Shown one piece after another: positions 25,101 to 37,228 of a stretch of 64,000 nucleotides of DNA. The DNA comes from Albifimbria verrucaria (Eukaryota; Ascomycota; Sordariomycetes; Hypocreales; Stachybotryaceae). Position numbers and translations under genes: made by a program. The notes under the pieces are model-generated. The model was not told where the DNA came from, searched no databases, and saw only the letters and a program-made list of their open reading frames with translations. The stretch lies in the NCBI GenBank assembly GCA_020081605.1, contig JAHREC010000045.1, forward strand, positions 434,001 through 498,000, written 5' to 3'. Every line of letters starts with the position of its first letter. Within the stretch, counting starts at the first letter, position 1.

Positions 25101-26106
25101 ATGCGCGGCTCGAGTGTCTTTGGCCCTCTCCTGGCCATTCTGGCTACTGCAAATGCCCTCCCTGCCTCTTCAGAGGTCGACTCAACTTCCCTAGTCTCTT
25201 ACGATGATCCCCATGGCACTGTCAATGGTACCGAGTCTGAGACCAAGGATCTCGAGCGCAGACAACCTCCCCGCCCAACCCGGATTTCCTATGGCTGGCC
25301 GTCAACGTCGTGGGTTACGCTGTTGCCCCAGAGGCCATGGGTCTCGCCAATCTTGTCGGTTCGACCTGGAGTGCCGTCGGCCGCTGTATCGTGAACCCCT
25401 CTCCTTCGACTGCCTTTTCGGTGCTGTCGATGCCGTCTTCAATATCTGGAATTCCGACTTCTTCGGCGAGAATGGCTTCCGCAAGCGTGATGTCACCGAG
25501 AGTGGCCATCCCATCACCGCTCTGCGGCAGAACAACTCAACCGGCGGCCCCAGCCTTGTCACCAGCGTCGCCGCGCACATCGAAATCCAACCCAACGAGC
25601 CGCTCATTCGCGCCGCAAGTTTGCGCGGCGGTCTGAATGGCACCTGGGTGCGCATCGCTACTACATACATAAACGACACTGAGGCGCACCACCTGCACCA
25701 TCGTCTCGCCGTCGCCGAGGACCTCGGCTTTGAGAACGACGGGAGCTACCATCACTTCCGCGCCACGCCGGCCCCGGCTATGCTACGACGCCTGGGGGTG
25801 CGGGCCGAGGACAACGACAACGGCGTTGTGGTGGACTACCTATGGAAGGATGGATACCAGGGCAATTGGAACCAGATCCATGGCATTTCCAACGAGGGAA
25901 ATCGACTGGGCTCCACTACAGCTGAATGGATGGAAACGAACAACGCCGAGGCTACGTGTGCGTCGGTGGGCTCCCTCGTGACCGTCAGCGAAGGCTCTGA
26001 CTTTTACGAGCTCGAGGACCAAGGCATTGTGGCGTATGGATGGAATAATAAGCCATTTGGGTTTAATGGACGAGCTGGAAGCTGGGTGGATGGTTGCCGG
26101 CCATAG
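25101..26106 (+). CDS. Secreted protein of unknown function, probable Kex2-processed precursor
   Basis: About 335 residues with no family I recognise. The first 20 residues (MRGSSVFGPLLAILATANA) are a clear signal peptide. LERRQ at about 25251-25265 and RKRD at about 25483-25494 are dibasic sites suited to kexin processing. Potential N-glycosylation sites are NGT, NNST and NDT. The middle has a Gly/Ala-rich hydrophobic segment (AVNVVGYAVAPEAMGLANLV) followed by Cys residues; the C-terminal half is rich in acidic and aromatic residues and ends WVDGCRP. The GC content is higher than in the flanks. Two single losses in C runs, 25269-25272 and 25396-25399, break the frame; the start was chosen because it gives the signal peptide and follows a TATA box. 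Confidence 0.75.
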
Positions 26107-27958
26107 TTTCTATGATCAGCCAACAAAATGTGCTTAGCAAAGCCTCAAAGGTTCTCTGGAAGCTACAAGCTTGTACGAATATGCAATCCACTATTTTTCC
26201 CTATACTAGGGAAAAAATACATATAAGCCAATATCAAATCCCAACTGAGCTTCCTCCTTGCTCTGAATGTTGCATAGCGTAGCCAGGATCAAGTTTTACA
26301 AAAAATAGAGAAATGACATAAACTAGATGGATCGGGCGTCCATCTCCGATGATGGCCCTTGTTGGGCGACTGGATGAACATACGACATTGATTGGTGGAT
26401 CGATTGTTGTCAGAGCCCGTCGAATACTAACAAGTAAATAACGCAGATGGCATGTGCTACTAGCTGCGTCTCTTTCGAATGTGTGGACGAGGCAGTATAG
26501 CATGTCACTTATTACGGGTTAATCACCCAAACCTGGTCGTTCCATCTCTGCATTCTCTTGCATATGATGATATTTAGATCTCGTGATGCCTTTCACGAAG
26601 TTTGAGAAATGAGGATACCCCAAGAATCAGAGAGATATATGCTACGCATATTCACAATATAGTGGATCAGATTTGCAGGCCGATCGTATTGGCCAGATAC
26701 TATTCCGTTTTGACAGGGCGAAAGGAAATATTTACCTAGAAAGGTATAAGATGTCGGCCACTGTGAAAATCTATGGTTTTGCTCGACATTTTACTTCTCT
26801 TCCATGGAAGCATGATCGGGGAGCATTCCACGGAGAATTACGGTACTACATCTAATGGCACACATGGGGAACTTAGGTCAGCCTTTGCTAGTAGTAAGTC
26901 GTGATCCAGGCATGCCCGACATAGAAGGCGAACACAAATAGTCCTCATATCTATGCCTGTAACGCTAAAATTATTCTCAGGATATGAAAAAGACTTGAAC
27001 TGGTGAGCTATCGTCTTTTGGGAACACCAATGGTCATAGAAGGTGAATCTTAACATGCTGAAGCATTTTGGAGCTCTATTGTACATTGTATTAAGGTATT
27101 ATGACGGTGTGAGTCAAATCTGTGAGCTTTACCAGGTATATTCAGCTCTGCGGAAGAAGCTCATAATCTGAACATTTGACCGTCGTGGGCTCCGAAGGAT
27201 TGCGGCACAGCACAGGAAATCGACTACCAGAGCAGGCTTGGCGGTTGCATTGCATTGCATAGCTGCGAGCGGACGATGGCTCCGAGATCCCAGAACAGAA
27301 AAAGGTGGTATGGGATGTATGAGTTTAACAAAGCGCCCTCAAAGTGACGTCCAAATAATTTGGCTTGCGTTCACTTCATCTTAGAGTTCCCTAATGCGCT
27401 TTCGCCCAAAAGCTGGAATATATTCTGGCAAGAATGGGAAGAGGTTCCAATACTTGAGGACTGTCTTGAGGGGTTGTATGAGAGACTGGGGCTCCAACCC
27501 AAGCTACTGGAAAGGATGTTCATGTCTTAAGATCGAATAGACGATGATTTATCAACCTTGCATCTTGATCATGACAACAGAGGCTGCAGAACTTCCCCAC
27601 TGTGGCACATTGTCAGATGGGCTGCATGTGAAATCTCCTCGGAAGGAACCCTGACTATTCCATGTTGAGATGTGTGTAGCCACACGCAATCGTACACAGA
27701 GCACATGCGCCATATGAGTCCTATTGATTCAGATTTGTCGGACAGCCAACTTCCGCGTCAGAGAATGCTTGCTAAGGTTGAGTGTCCAACGCCCTTGATA
27801 CGGGATCACTATTACCGACAAGTCCATCTGGGGAAGTTGGCAAGGCTATTCACATGTAACCCAAGTCTTTATAAAGGGTATGAACGCTGGGTCTCAGTCT
27901 AGATTCTAAATCGCAGTCGATATCACTCCTCATCTCTTGCGCTACTCAATCCAACAAG
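26107..27958. other. Intergenic, one protein-like short frame
   Basis: No complete gene. At about 27345-27530 (plus) an open frame without a usable ATG reads ALSPKSWNIFWQEWEEVPIL and ends MFMS-stop. Its composition is protein-like, so it may be the end of a decayed or mis-read gene. The rest shows nothing. Confidence 0.5.
27870..27875 (+). promoter_or_regulatory. TATA box of the AA9-like gene
   Basis: TATAAA 84 bases before the start codon at 27959. Confidence 0.55.
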
Positions 27959-28696
27959 ATGATCTATAAAACGGGCCTTCTGGCCTTATTCTTGAACATT
28001 GCCAGTGTTGCTGGACGCGGTTTTGTTAAATCGGTTACGGTCGGTACCACCACCTACGCAGGCTTTGACCCGAGGGCCAATCTGCCCGATCGCTCTGCAG
28101 TAGTTGGCTGGACGACTAGCGCCAGTGATCTCGGATTCATTCAGCCGAATAATGCAGGCACTCCAGATATCATCTGCCATAAGAATGGAACTGCTGCACA
28201 AGCCTACGTCGATGTCAAGGCCGGCGACACCTTGACCATTGAGTGGAATTCATGGCCTAGCCCCCATAAGGGTCCAATCATCGATTACCTCGCCGCGTGC
28301 TTTGGGAATTGCTTTAGTGTCGACAAAACGTCACTTCGATTTTTCAAGATTGCCGCAACAGCCTTAATCAAGCAGAACAATGCTTTTGGATATTGGGGCA
28401 CTGATCAACTAATTGACAACAAGAACAAATGGCAGGTCACCATTCCGCGTGAAATTCTGCCCGGAAACTATGTCCTGCGCCATGAGATTATCTCTCTCCT
28501 CCAGGCATTTTCGATTAATGGGGCGGGACTGTACCCACAGTGCATCAATCTCCGGATCTCCGGGCCAGGTGTCTCAATACCGGTTGGTGTTCCTGGAACG
28601 AGTTTGTACAAGGCCAGCGATCCGGGGCTGCTATTCGGCCTCAACTTTTATGTAAACCCTTACCCCATTCCAGGCTCTCCTTTGGCTATTGTATAA
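27959..28696 (+). CDS. AA9-family protein with N-terminal Arg in place of the copper-binding His
   Basis: Secreted single-exon protein of 245 residues with the full AA9 (former GH61) fold signature: GFVKSVTVG, ASDLGFI, TPDIICH, LTIEWNSWPSPHKGPIIDYLA, VDKTSLRFFKI, PGNYVLRHEII, YPQCINLRI and a C-terminal YPIPGSPL. In AA9 enzymes the signal peptide is removed just before His1, which with a second His forms the copper histidine brace. Here the signal peptide (MIYKTGLLALFLNIASVAG) is followed by Arg (codon CGC). The second His (in SPHKG) and the axial Tyr (LYPQC) are kept. The paralogue at 46781-47933 has VAG-HGFV at the same place. A group of Arg-AA9 proteins lacking the brace has been described in fungi. 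Oxidative cleavage of cellulose is therefore unlikely; another role such as binding is possible. Confidence 0.9.
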   Translation: MIYKTGLLALFLNIASVAGRGFVKSVTVGTTTYAGFDPRANLPDRSAVVGWTTSASDLGFIQPNNAGTPDIICHKNGTAAQAYVDVKAGDTLTIEWNSWPSPHKGPIIDYLAACFGNCFSVDKTSLRFFKIAATALIKQNNAFGYWGTDQLIDNKNKWQVTIPREILPGNYVLRHEIISLLQAFSINGAGLYPQCINLRISGPGVSIPVGVPGTSLYKASDPGLLFGLNFYVNPYPIPGSPLAIV

Positions 28697-30224
28697 GCCT
28701 ACTCGCCATAGGGTCTCGGGTCTCGTAAGGTCTGGGAAATTGGTATTCTATCACAGCCTACACCAGAAATCGATGTTGGGGTCTGCTTTGAGGAGTCCTT
28801 CAGTATGATAGGACATCATTTTTGTGTTACAGTACACAAGATACTCTTCATGTTTCCCCGACATTAACGTTTCTTGCTCTTCATACTACGTCTTTCTGGA
28901 TTTAATGAATGTATATGGATGTACCACTTGGAACCTGATAATTATTACAAATTTCTTCCAGCTCACAACTAATTTCATCTGATTTTGTGCGCATTTGGCA
29001 TCCTTGCACTGCTTGCAGAATGCTCTTCGGGTGTGCCTAGATGTCTCAAATAGCTTGAGAAATGAGTCCCAGGGCCGGCATTCCATTAACCTGGATCATT
29101 CCATAGCACTTCAAAATCAGGTGAATCGATGCATGAACCTCTTTCATTATCGTTGTAGAGGCCAATACCAATCAATCAAGGTGGCTTTTCGGTGGTCGGC
29201 GAATAACGTGGGGTTTTTGAATCGGCAGGCAGTGTCCACATAATAAGCGCGAACTTGTTGTGCATGGCGGTAAATAATGATATATCACTTACTTACGACC
29301 ACGAAACAGACTCAGCCAAGGCACGTTCCCCAGGATCAGGCCTACCGTTCAGCCACATAGATTGGAGGCCTAAAGTACTGGGGTCATACATGCAAGTCGT
29401 CGCCCTGTATATATATCTATTGCTATAAATGTATGCTCCTCAAAGGTTAAGGTTGGCAAGTAAAGCAGGCAGATGTAGGTTTGCTGCACCATTCTCAAGT
29501 ATCAAGACGACAGTACCATGTATGTGAGCAGGGGCAATTGACGAAGGTGACGGTTAGTTGCACCACGAGCAGTGCGTATGAGACATATCATGCAAGAGGC
29601 AGAGGGTGGGCTTACAGCATGATGTCCCCACCCCTCCAACTTGATAAAAGGTTCAACGTGTCAGCATAGCACAGGGGATTGTTCAGCGGGGTTTGGGGAG
29701 AGTTCATGACACCCATTCATGGGTCGTAACCACAAGCCACCATCCCGTCTATCCTGCGAGGCATCGTCGTCCGGCCGGCCTGAAAAGCCGATCAAACAAC
29801 ACTTTACACTAGTTCTATACTCGAAAGGTAGTAGAATTAACGCACATCTAGATTATGCAATCACCTTCTGGCATATCCAACTGGCGCCGAAGATTTCTAT
29901 GCGTGAGCAGAAATGACTTCTGACTTGGCATGCATGAAGAGAAGCCAATGCTCCAATAGTATCTCCTGCAAGGTAACAGGCTAACAGCCAGGATGATAGA
30001 AAAGGAAATTTACTGCGAATCATCTAGCCTCGTTTTGGGGGCTTCTCGAAATTTGCGCCGAGACGTATTTCCTCTGACGTGCAACACAACTCAGCCAGTT
30101 TTATCGAAAACCCCTCTCTCAGTTCTTAACAAAACTTTGTCATATGCAGGGAATTTCTTCAATCCTGTCATATCATACTGTTTGCGAATGGTAACAGGCG
30201 AAATCGCTTGCCAGAGATTGAACG
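28697..30224. other. Intergenic, no gene seen
   Basis: Short open frames only. A TATATATAT stretch at about 29407 is not near a credible start codon. Confidence 0.6.
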
Positions 30225-32083
30225 ATGGTCTCCGCGCTCAGTGTTGAGGCTGCGTTGGCCTTTGTTACGGTCAGCAACATCCTTCGTCTTGTAGGGCTGT
30301 GGCTAGGATACCGGTTACTTGTTGCTCTTTATAACATATCGCCATTTCATCCTCTTTACAAGTTTCCAGGGCCGCGGCTGGCGGCGGCATCATACCTTTA
30401 TGAAGCATGGTATGACTTGATAAAGGTAGGTAAATACACTTGGGAAATCAAGGACATGCATGATAAATATGGTATGTCGTTTGAAACAGGCCTGGCAAAG
30501 TCAAATGAGGGAATATTGATAAAGGTGGTAAAGGGCCTATTGTGCGCATCAACCCCGATGAGCTTCACTGCGACGACTATGACTTTGTTGATGAGATTTA
30601 TCCATCAGTGGGCAACCGGATACGTGATAAACACCCACACTTCTTGATTGCCTTCGCCGGCACACTTACAGTATCTTCTTTTGCGACTCACGATCACGAG
30701 GTACATCTTCCCCAGGGCATAATGTCTCCTCTGAAGTGATGATTGTTTAATCTTTGTTCCTCAATAGACCCATCGCGTTCGGCGAAGCGCCATTGGCAAG
30801 TATTTCTCTCGACAGGGAATGCTTCGGTATGAGCCAGAGATCCACGATATGGCGCAGAAAATGTGCAATAAAGTGCTAGAATTAGCCAGACCGGGGCAGA
30901 TAATCAACATCTTGGATCCATACAACTGCTTCACTGCTGATGCAATCTCCCAATACTGTTTCGGTGAACCATTTGGTAGGCTCCCCGCCCAGTTTCTATG
31001 ATGTGTTGGAGCGGTGCTGACCATTTGTTATGAGGACAGGATTCCTGGACAGGCCGGATTTTGAGCAAAATTACCAGCGTGCATTCGAGGCAGTGGCATC
31101 CATGATTTACGTCTTCCGTTACTTTCCGATTTTGCGAAGCGTCGTCAACTTGTTGCCAGCTCTTGGCCCGTACCTGGGGCCCGACATAGCATATATGGTC
31201 AAGTCGATGAACGAGACGATTCCGAACCACGTTATCAAGGCGCAAAAGCGAGGTCCTGGCGAGGCACGCCGCATCTTTGCTGAGATCATGGACTCGCCAA
31301 TACCTGATGAGGATAAAACCATTTACCGCCTTTCTGGTGAAGGCTGGTCTCTAGTTTCTGCTGGAGCCGAGACCACGGCTGTAAGAAAGCGTCAATCGTC
31401 TAATTGCGTAACCGGCCGGCTGACAAAGTGTCCCACTTAGGCTACTCTGAGTGCCATCACCTTTTTCTTGCTATCCCAACCGGACAAACTGGAACGCTTG
31501 AGGAACGAGCTCAGGCATGAAGATGGACAAAATCTGAGCTGGGTGCAGTTGGAGAAGTACCCGTACCTGTACGGAGTTATCTTTGAAGGTCTACGTGTTG
31601 CCTTGGGAGTTTCCGGCCGCCTTCCTCGTATTGCGCGTAACGAAGACCTGGTATACAAAAACCGGGGTTCAATTACGTTGTGCCTAGGGAACTGCGATTG
31701 GCATGAGTGCTTTCATCAGTCACAACAACGAGGAGCTGTTCCCAGATCCGGACAAGTATGAGCCCGAGCGGTGGATTGACTCACAGGGAAAACCAAACCA
31801 TGCCATGGAAAAGTACATGATGTCCTTCTCCAAGGGATCTCGGCAATGTGTTGGTATGCAGTAAGTTACATGCCTCCGTGACAGTTAGAGCGAGTTTGAT
31901 GCTTACAGGGTTAACAGTCTTGCATTTTGTGAGCTTTACCTGGTGACTGCAGCCATGGCTCTTCGAGTTTTGCCTCACCTTAAGCTACACGACACTGTTT
32001 ATGAAGATATCAAGTATGACTTTGACGCCGTTACTCCTCACCCAAAGAAGGGTGCTCGTGGTGTCAGGGTTACGGGCGCGTAG
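30225..32083 (+). CDS. Cytochrome P450 (trichodiene-oxygenase-like group)
   Basis: Membrane-anchored haem monooxygenase of about 505 residues. N-terminal anchor at residues about 5-35, hinge KFPGPRLAAAS, I-helix SAGAETTA (about 31360), K-helix EGLR (about 31588), PERW (about 31768) and haem loop FSKGSRQCVG (about 31825-31854). Introns: 30472-30533, 30701-30767, 30976-31039, 31381-31440, 31861-31917. One base is missing from each of the G runs at 31664-31667 and 31687-31689, a few codons apart; between them the frame differs. The layout around YGVIFEGLRVALGVSGR resembles the CYP58/TRI4-like class common in fungal secondary metabolism. No other cluster gene is adjacent, so the substrate is unknown. 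Confidence 0.9.
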
Positions 32084-32661
32084 TTTGCATCACGGGATAG
32101 TGGTGCTGTCTTGTAGGGCAGATGTGATGACGGAGGTAGGTCGGAGCAAGGGTGGGCAGGACTGGTTTTTGGTGCGTTTAGGTCTTGATCATGTTAGGAC
32201 CACGAGTACGAGGTTCACTCATGATCTTCTATCAGTCATATCGGCACTAGGAGTAATAGTAGCAGTATGTTCAAGGTCTGACCAAGTGATGACACTGGGT
32301 ACTAGTACTAAGGTAGGTGAGTGTTCAAGTAGGGAGGTCTGGTGGTGCAGGGTAGGTAAGAGGATGTCGCATGGGAGGGCTTTCACCCCACCAAGATACC
32401 CCGCCCTACAGCTACAGCTACAGCTACAGCTACAGCTACAGCTACAGCTACAGCAACAGTCACAGCTACAGGCAAGTATAAACTACAGGCACATGGGTAG
32501 TACCTACAGTCACTGAAGGCAGTCAAGTCACTGAGGTTTTGGTGACAAAGCACGGCGGTGGCAAAACGACACACGATGCCCTCTTAATCCCAACAAACGT
32601 AAAAGGACCTCGCTCTCCTTTCTCCCTTTACTTGCCCTTGGCAAATGACACACATGCCACC
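32084..32661. promoter_or_regulatory. Upstream region of the F-box gene with hexanucleotide repeat
   Basis: No gene. Contains the CTACAG array and a CT-rich stretch (about 32610-32635) directly before the F-box start, as often seen before fungal transcription starts. Confidence 0.5.
32406..32471. repeat. Hexanucleotide microsatellite (CTACAG)n
   Basis: Eight perfect CTACAG units from 32406 to 32453, then CAACAG, TCACAG and one more CTACAG. It lies 190 bases upstream of the F-box start codon. Confidence 0.95.
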
Positions 32662-33656
32662 ATGCGCAAGCTAACCGACGACGACGACGGCCTGGAGCCC
32701 CTCGTGGACACGACCCAGGCCCTCAAGCTTCGCTCCAAGCGCACCGAGCGCGCCCACAAGAAGCAGGGCCTTCGGGCAAAGAAGCACAACCGCAAGCACA
32801 TCACCATGCTCGACCTGCCCCTCGAGCTCACCTCGCAGATCCTCGTGCTTCTGCGGCCCAGCGACATCCTGAGCCTCGCCCAGGTCAACCGCGAGCACCA
32901 TGGCTTCATCACCGCTGAAGAGTCGCGCATCGCCGACGCCATCGCCAGCTCGCGGTACGCCTGTTTGCGGCGGTGCTTCCGGCTGCCCGTGCTGGTCGAG
33001 CACGTCGACCCCAACATCCACGCCGCCCTGCAGCACGAGGACCGCCAGGAGCTGCTCGCCATTCACAAGAAGCCCTATCAGCACGTCCAGCCGCCTGACC
33101 CAGCGCGTATCTGCACGTGCCTGACCTGCGTCCTGAGATGGTCCGCCCTGTGCATCGCCGTCGACTTCGCCCATTGGCAGCACCACCTGGACGCCGGAGA
33201 GCCCATCCCCATGATCCCGCGCGGCCAGCAGCCCGAGTGGAACGAGGCCCGCATCGCCATCAACGCTGACAAGGTCTGGCGCGCCCTCCGCCGCCCCATA
33301 TGGCATGCCAGGTTGCTCGAGGCCCACCTGGATTCGACCGTCCGCTCTATTCGCCGCCACGCAGCCAACCGGGGAACAAGCGCCGTCGCTTTGCCATGAG
33401 CCCGGCTGAGGCCTCTTCGGGCACTGACACATTCCTTGAGGGCCAAGGTCCCGCCACTCTCGACTTTCCCTTCCATCGCGATGCCTATTACATGCTGGAA
33501 GCCTACCTACCCAACCGTGGCTGGAACGGCGATGCCGGCCGCTGGATGTACGTCCCGGCTGAGCAGCACGACACTGACCTCCAATACGTCGTCCTGTGGG
33601 CACAGCGGCGGGCGGCCCGGGAGGCAGAAGAGAATTTAGGGCTTGTTGGGCAGTAA
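32662..33656 (+). CDS. F-box domain protein
   Basis: Probable substrate adaptor of an SCF ubiquitin ligase. The F-box is at residues about 50-80: MLDLPLELTSQILVLLRPSD followed by SLAQVNREHHGFI. The C-terminal part, about 250 residues, is Arg/Trp/His-rich (VLRWSALCIAVDFAHWQHHL, LQYVVLWAQRRAAREAEEN) without recognised repeats; similar proteins are common and uncharacterised in filamentous fungi. The start codon sits in a good context (GCCACCATG). One base is missing from the G run at 33371-33374. GC content and codon use are markedly higher than in the neighbouring genes, which suits a conserved housekeeping-like gene. Confidence 0.85.
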
Positions 33657-35137
33657 ATTCCTCGTCTTCTGTCGTATTTACGAAAAGCTGCAATCAACTT
33701 GCCACCATCTTGGCACTCAAGCTCGCCTCAAAGCTCTGGAACTCACTTCGACTTGACTCTCGTGGTATAGCCCTGAGTGATGCCGATATGCAAACCTACC
33801 AGATCAATTTCAAACACTTTGGCTGTGTCATTGACTGGCTAGGGTGTGCCTGGTGCTTCGTGACCGTGTTGCAAGGCGCCAGCCCCTTCAGCGCCCACGC
33901 AGAGGCTCGACTAGCCCCATCCCAGCTAACAGTGAACCTGTCTCAACCGTAATTTTTAGATGGGAGCTACGGGAACAAACTATGGTAATCATGGTTTAGA
34001 CAACATGCAACAGTGAATCGTTAATAATCATTCACCTCCGCGTGCTATGTTTGTCTTGCATCGACGAGGCAGACAAGTCGAAGCATCACCGTCGTATGCT
34101 GCCATCATCAGAACCAGTCAAATGTCAAGTCAAGTCCGCTTAGTATCAAACAAGCAACAAGCCGCTTCGAACCAATCAGACAATGTGATGACGACATAGA
34201 AATGGCAGGCTGAATCAAATGAACATGGCAACTTGGTTATCCAAAGACGCCCAGCCTCCTGAGCCATGTCTTAATCTTGGAGGAACTGGTCCGACAAATC
34301 AACTACCGACACGGATCTTCCGGGCGTCCGCAACTGTATAGCTAGTGAATGGATCAACAGCAACCATCACCAATCCAGCACACGCGACTGGGCCTGTGAA
34401 GATCACGAGAGCGGGGTCGGATGCACCAAGGCTGGTTCAATCTTCCGAAAGCATTTGCAACCAAGACTCGAGACAACTCGGCTGGCCTTTTCATCAATTA
34501 CTTTCACTCTTGGCTTTTGGCGAAATGAACAGAGACGTAATAATCGAAATTGTTGACAAGTAAGACTCACGATGTTTCCTGTTCCATTCTCTCACGTCGA
34601 CTCAAATGAAATCGAGTCTCATGCCTACCCCATTGCTATGAATATGTTGAGGCCAGGGATTTTTGGCGTACCATAAAACACCGAACCATAGTTGCCACCA
34701 CGTTTCGGAACCTCTACTCCTATCAGACTGGCGCACCCTTCACGTCAAGGCTACGGCATGGCAGGCAGGGAAGTTACGCGACGAGTCGAAGTCAAGACGA
34801 GAACCACCTTCGACGCGGCGTATCATGGTCTATAGGGGCTATCAAAGATAAATTAGCCACCAACTGCCGGTATTGGGACCACTTTCTTAATATATCGGCA
34901 GATGGAACACTGGCAAGCTCATGCTTGCGGATTGGATGCTTCACCCAGACGGGGTGGTGGAATAAACCAGGCGCAATTCAACATAGGTAACTTGACATCG
35001 GCAATTGCATTTTTGGTCGCATAGCTTTATGCAAATTTATATAAAGCTAGCACATAAATCAAAAGAATATGGATGAATTACGTCGCTCAGGTGCTGACGA
35101 GTAAAACACTACCGCCTTACTGATCACATTTCCAAAA
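33657..35137. other. Intergenic, no gene seen
   Basis: Short open frames only. The right end holds the promoter of the DUF1996 gene. Confidence 0.55.
35038..35045 (+). promoter_or_regulatory. TATA box of the DUF1996 gene
   Basis: TATATAAA 93 bases upstream of the start codon at 35138. Confidence 0.55.
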
Positions 35138-36284
35138 ATGAAGTGGACCACTCTCGTCCTCGCGTTCGTTGCGCCTTCTCAGGCGGCTCTTCGATTTGGC
35201 TGCTCTACCGTGAGCATCCAGAGAATCGACCCGCTCGTCCTGCCTGGCGGAGTTCCTTCGGGCCATCTTCACCAGATTGTCGGAGGCAACGCCTTCAACG
35301 CAACCATGGACCCTGCTAGCGGCGACATTGCGAACAAGGCCACCTGTACGACTTGCACCTTCTCAGAGGACTTTTCAAACTACTGGACGGCTGTCATGTT
35401 CTTTAAACATCCCAACGGGTCCTACCACAAGGTTCCCATTATGCAAAATGCAGCCTTGCCCGACGGCATCAACGGAGGAATGACAATTTACTACACGCAG
35501 CAGGACTTCTTCTCCAATGGTAACCAGAAGATAACTGCGTTCAAACCGGTGAGATCTGGCCATTGGCTTCTTATGAAATTCTCTAATCTAGTTAGGGATT
35601 CCGCATGTTGATCGGAGACAACGGAGCCACCACCCAGAAGCGGAAGGGCTTGAAATTCGTCTGCCTCCAAGACAAGAACACCCGCTTCCCTGAACTTGAT
35701 GACTTCCCTACCGGGCCCTGCAGAGGCGGCATCATGACTGTCCATCACTTCCCAGCGTTCGTTATTCGTCCTAGTAATTTACCCTTTTCATGCTAACAAG
35801 ACGTAGATGTTGGGATGGCAAGAACCTGGACAGTCCTGATCACATGTCCCACATGTACAGCACCGTGGGAGATGCCTTCAACAACGCCGGGCCCTGTCCC
35901 GCCTCACACCCCGTCCGAGTGCCACAGCTGGCATACGAAACATTGTGGGATACGACCAAGTTCAATAGCATGTGGCCGACAGGCGGAGCACAGCCCTTCC
36001 TATTGAGCAATGGCGACAGCAAGGGCTTTACCACTCACGCCGATTACGTCTTTGGTTGGAAGGGCGACTCCTTCAACGCGCCATGGACTCAAACTGCATG
36101 TTCAACGCATGCGAGAACGGACAGCCTCTCAAGTCCCAAGGAGTCAATGAAATGAATCGTTGCACTGTTAAGAGCCAAGTGCAAGAGAACATTGATGGGT
36201 GTAAGTAATTAGAAGTCTGAGCTTTGATACCGTGTCTAACTTTTTTTTGATAAAGGGCTGCCCAATCTCCCAGGAAGATATTGA
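35138..36284 (+). CDS. Secreted DUF1996-domain protein
   Basis: Extracellular protein of about 330 residues belonging to the fungal DUF1996 family, whose biochemical role is unknown. Signal peptide MKWTTLVLAFVAPSQA. Family signature: FGCSTVSIQRIDPLVLPGG, SGHLHQIVGGNAF, YWTAVMFFKHPNGS, CWDGKNLDSPDHMSHM, HPVRVPQLAYETLWDT and near the end DGWLPNLPG. Introns 35549-35595, 35757-35806 (GTTCGT donor but a good GCTAACA branch point) and 36201-36255. One base is missing near 36070, after GWKGD. It ends soon after the domain, so there is no WSC or carbohydrate-binding module of the kind fused to it in some relatives. Confidence 0.88.
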
Positions 36285-37228
36285 AACTAGATTGGATTCT
36301 CAGAGTTTCGCCGTGCCAATCAACCTATTTTTCTGCAATACCTGGACATGGGAGGCTTGTGAAGAACGGGCAGTGCCCTTCTACTTTCATGCTGTAGTGC
36401 TTTTGATGTGGCGGACGTGGTCTAGAGGGATCCCTACAACGAGGTGGACTTCGGTAACTTAGTGGCTACAGTTTATCAATACAGATGCTAGTGCTATAAT
36501 GGGATATTAGGTGATTAACCCAAGGTGATCCTCAACAAATGATAGTTGTTTAGGCGTATCGATGACATTAGTTTTGGTCCAGGTACTCCAGCAACAGGCA
36601 AAAAGCCTATTGGAAGTAATATGGTAAGAATAATATTTTGCAAGTAACTTCAAATGGGTTGGGACATCGTAATTAGCTACAAAAAGTGTCACAGTAGAGC
36701 TAGATCGTGAATTTCAGGTCCAGTAGTGCTCCGACACTGCCAAGATATAGTCTGTCCAGTGCCACTTGAATGGAACTACAACGAAGGCAACAGCCTAAAT
36801 AACAAATGCGTATCTTACGCAACCCGTCGGGAGGTATCTTGTTCTCTTTTCTCCAAGTTTGGACTTGCCAACATCACGCCATGTTTGCAGCCTTTCATCA
36901 TCTTATTTCGCCGCTCCTGGACATGGGACATTTCAGAAACTAGCCATTTCAGAACTGGCCATTCCAGCACTAGCTGATTGATAAGAAGTTTAGGTTGTGC
37001 AGGATGCATTGTTGATGTGGGGCTTCAACATATTAAGGGGGCCTCTAGTTATGAACCCTGTACTGCACAGAGCATGATTTGGTCTGGAACTAATACGCAA
37101 TGAGGATCAGGTGATTGCGGCTGAAGAGAAGCGAAAATTTGTTGCTTTCTTGGTTCTGGAAGAAAGACAAGATTTGTTCTTTGGAGGAAACGTTTCTATT
37201 TCCAAAGAAGCAACCGCGACATTTCACA
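36285..37228. other. Intergenic, no gene seen
   Basis: A short element of the form CTGGACATGGGA occurs twice, at about 36342 and 36917, on the plus strand; nothing else is notable. Confidence 0.5.

Noticed and set aside
32671..33693. Long minus-strand open frame of 340 codons
   Set aside because: It mirrors the GC-rich F-box gene on the other strand and has low-complexity Gly/Val/Asp content without motifs.
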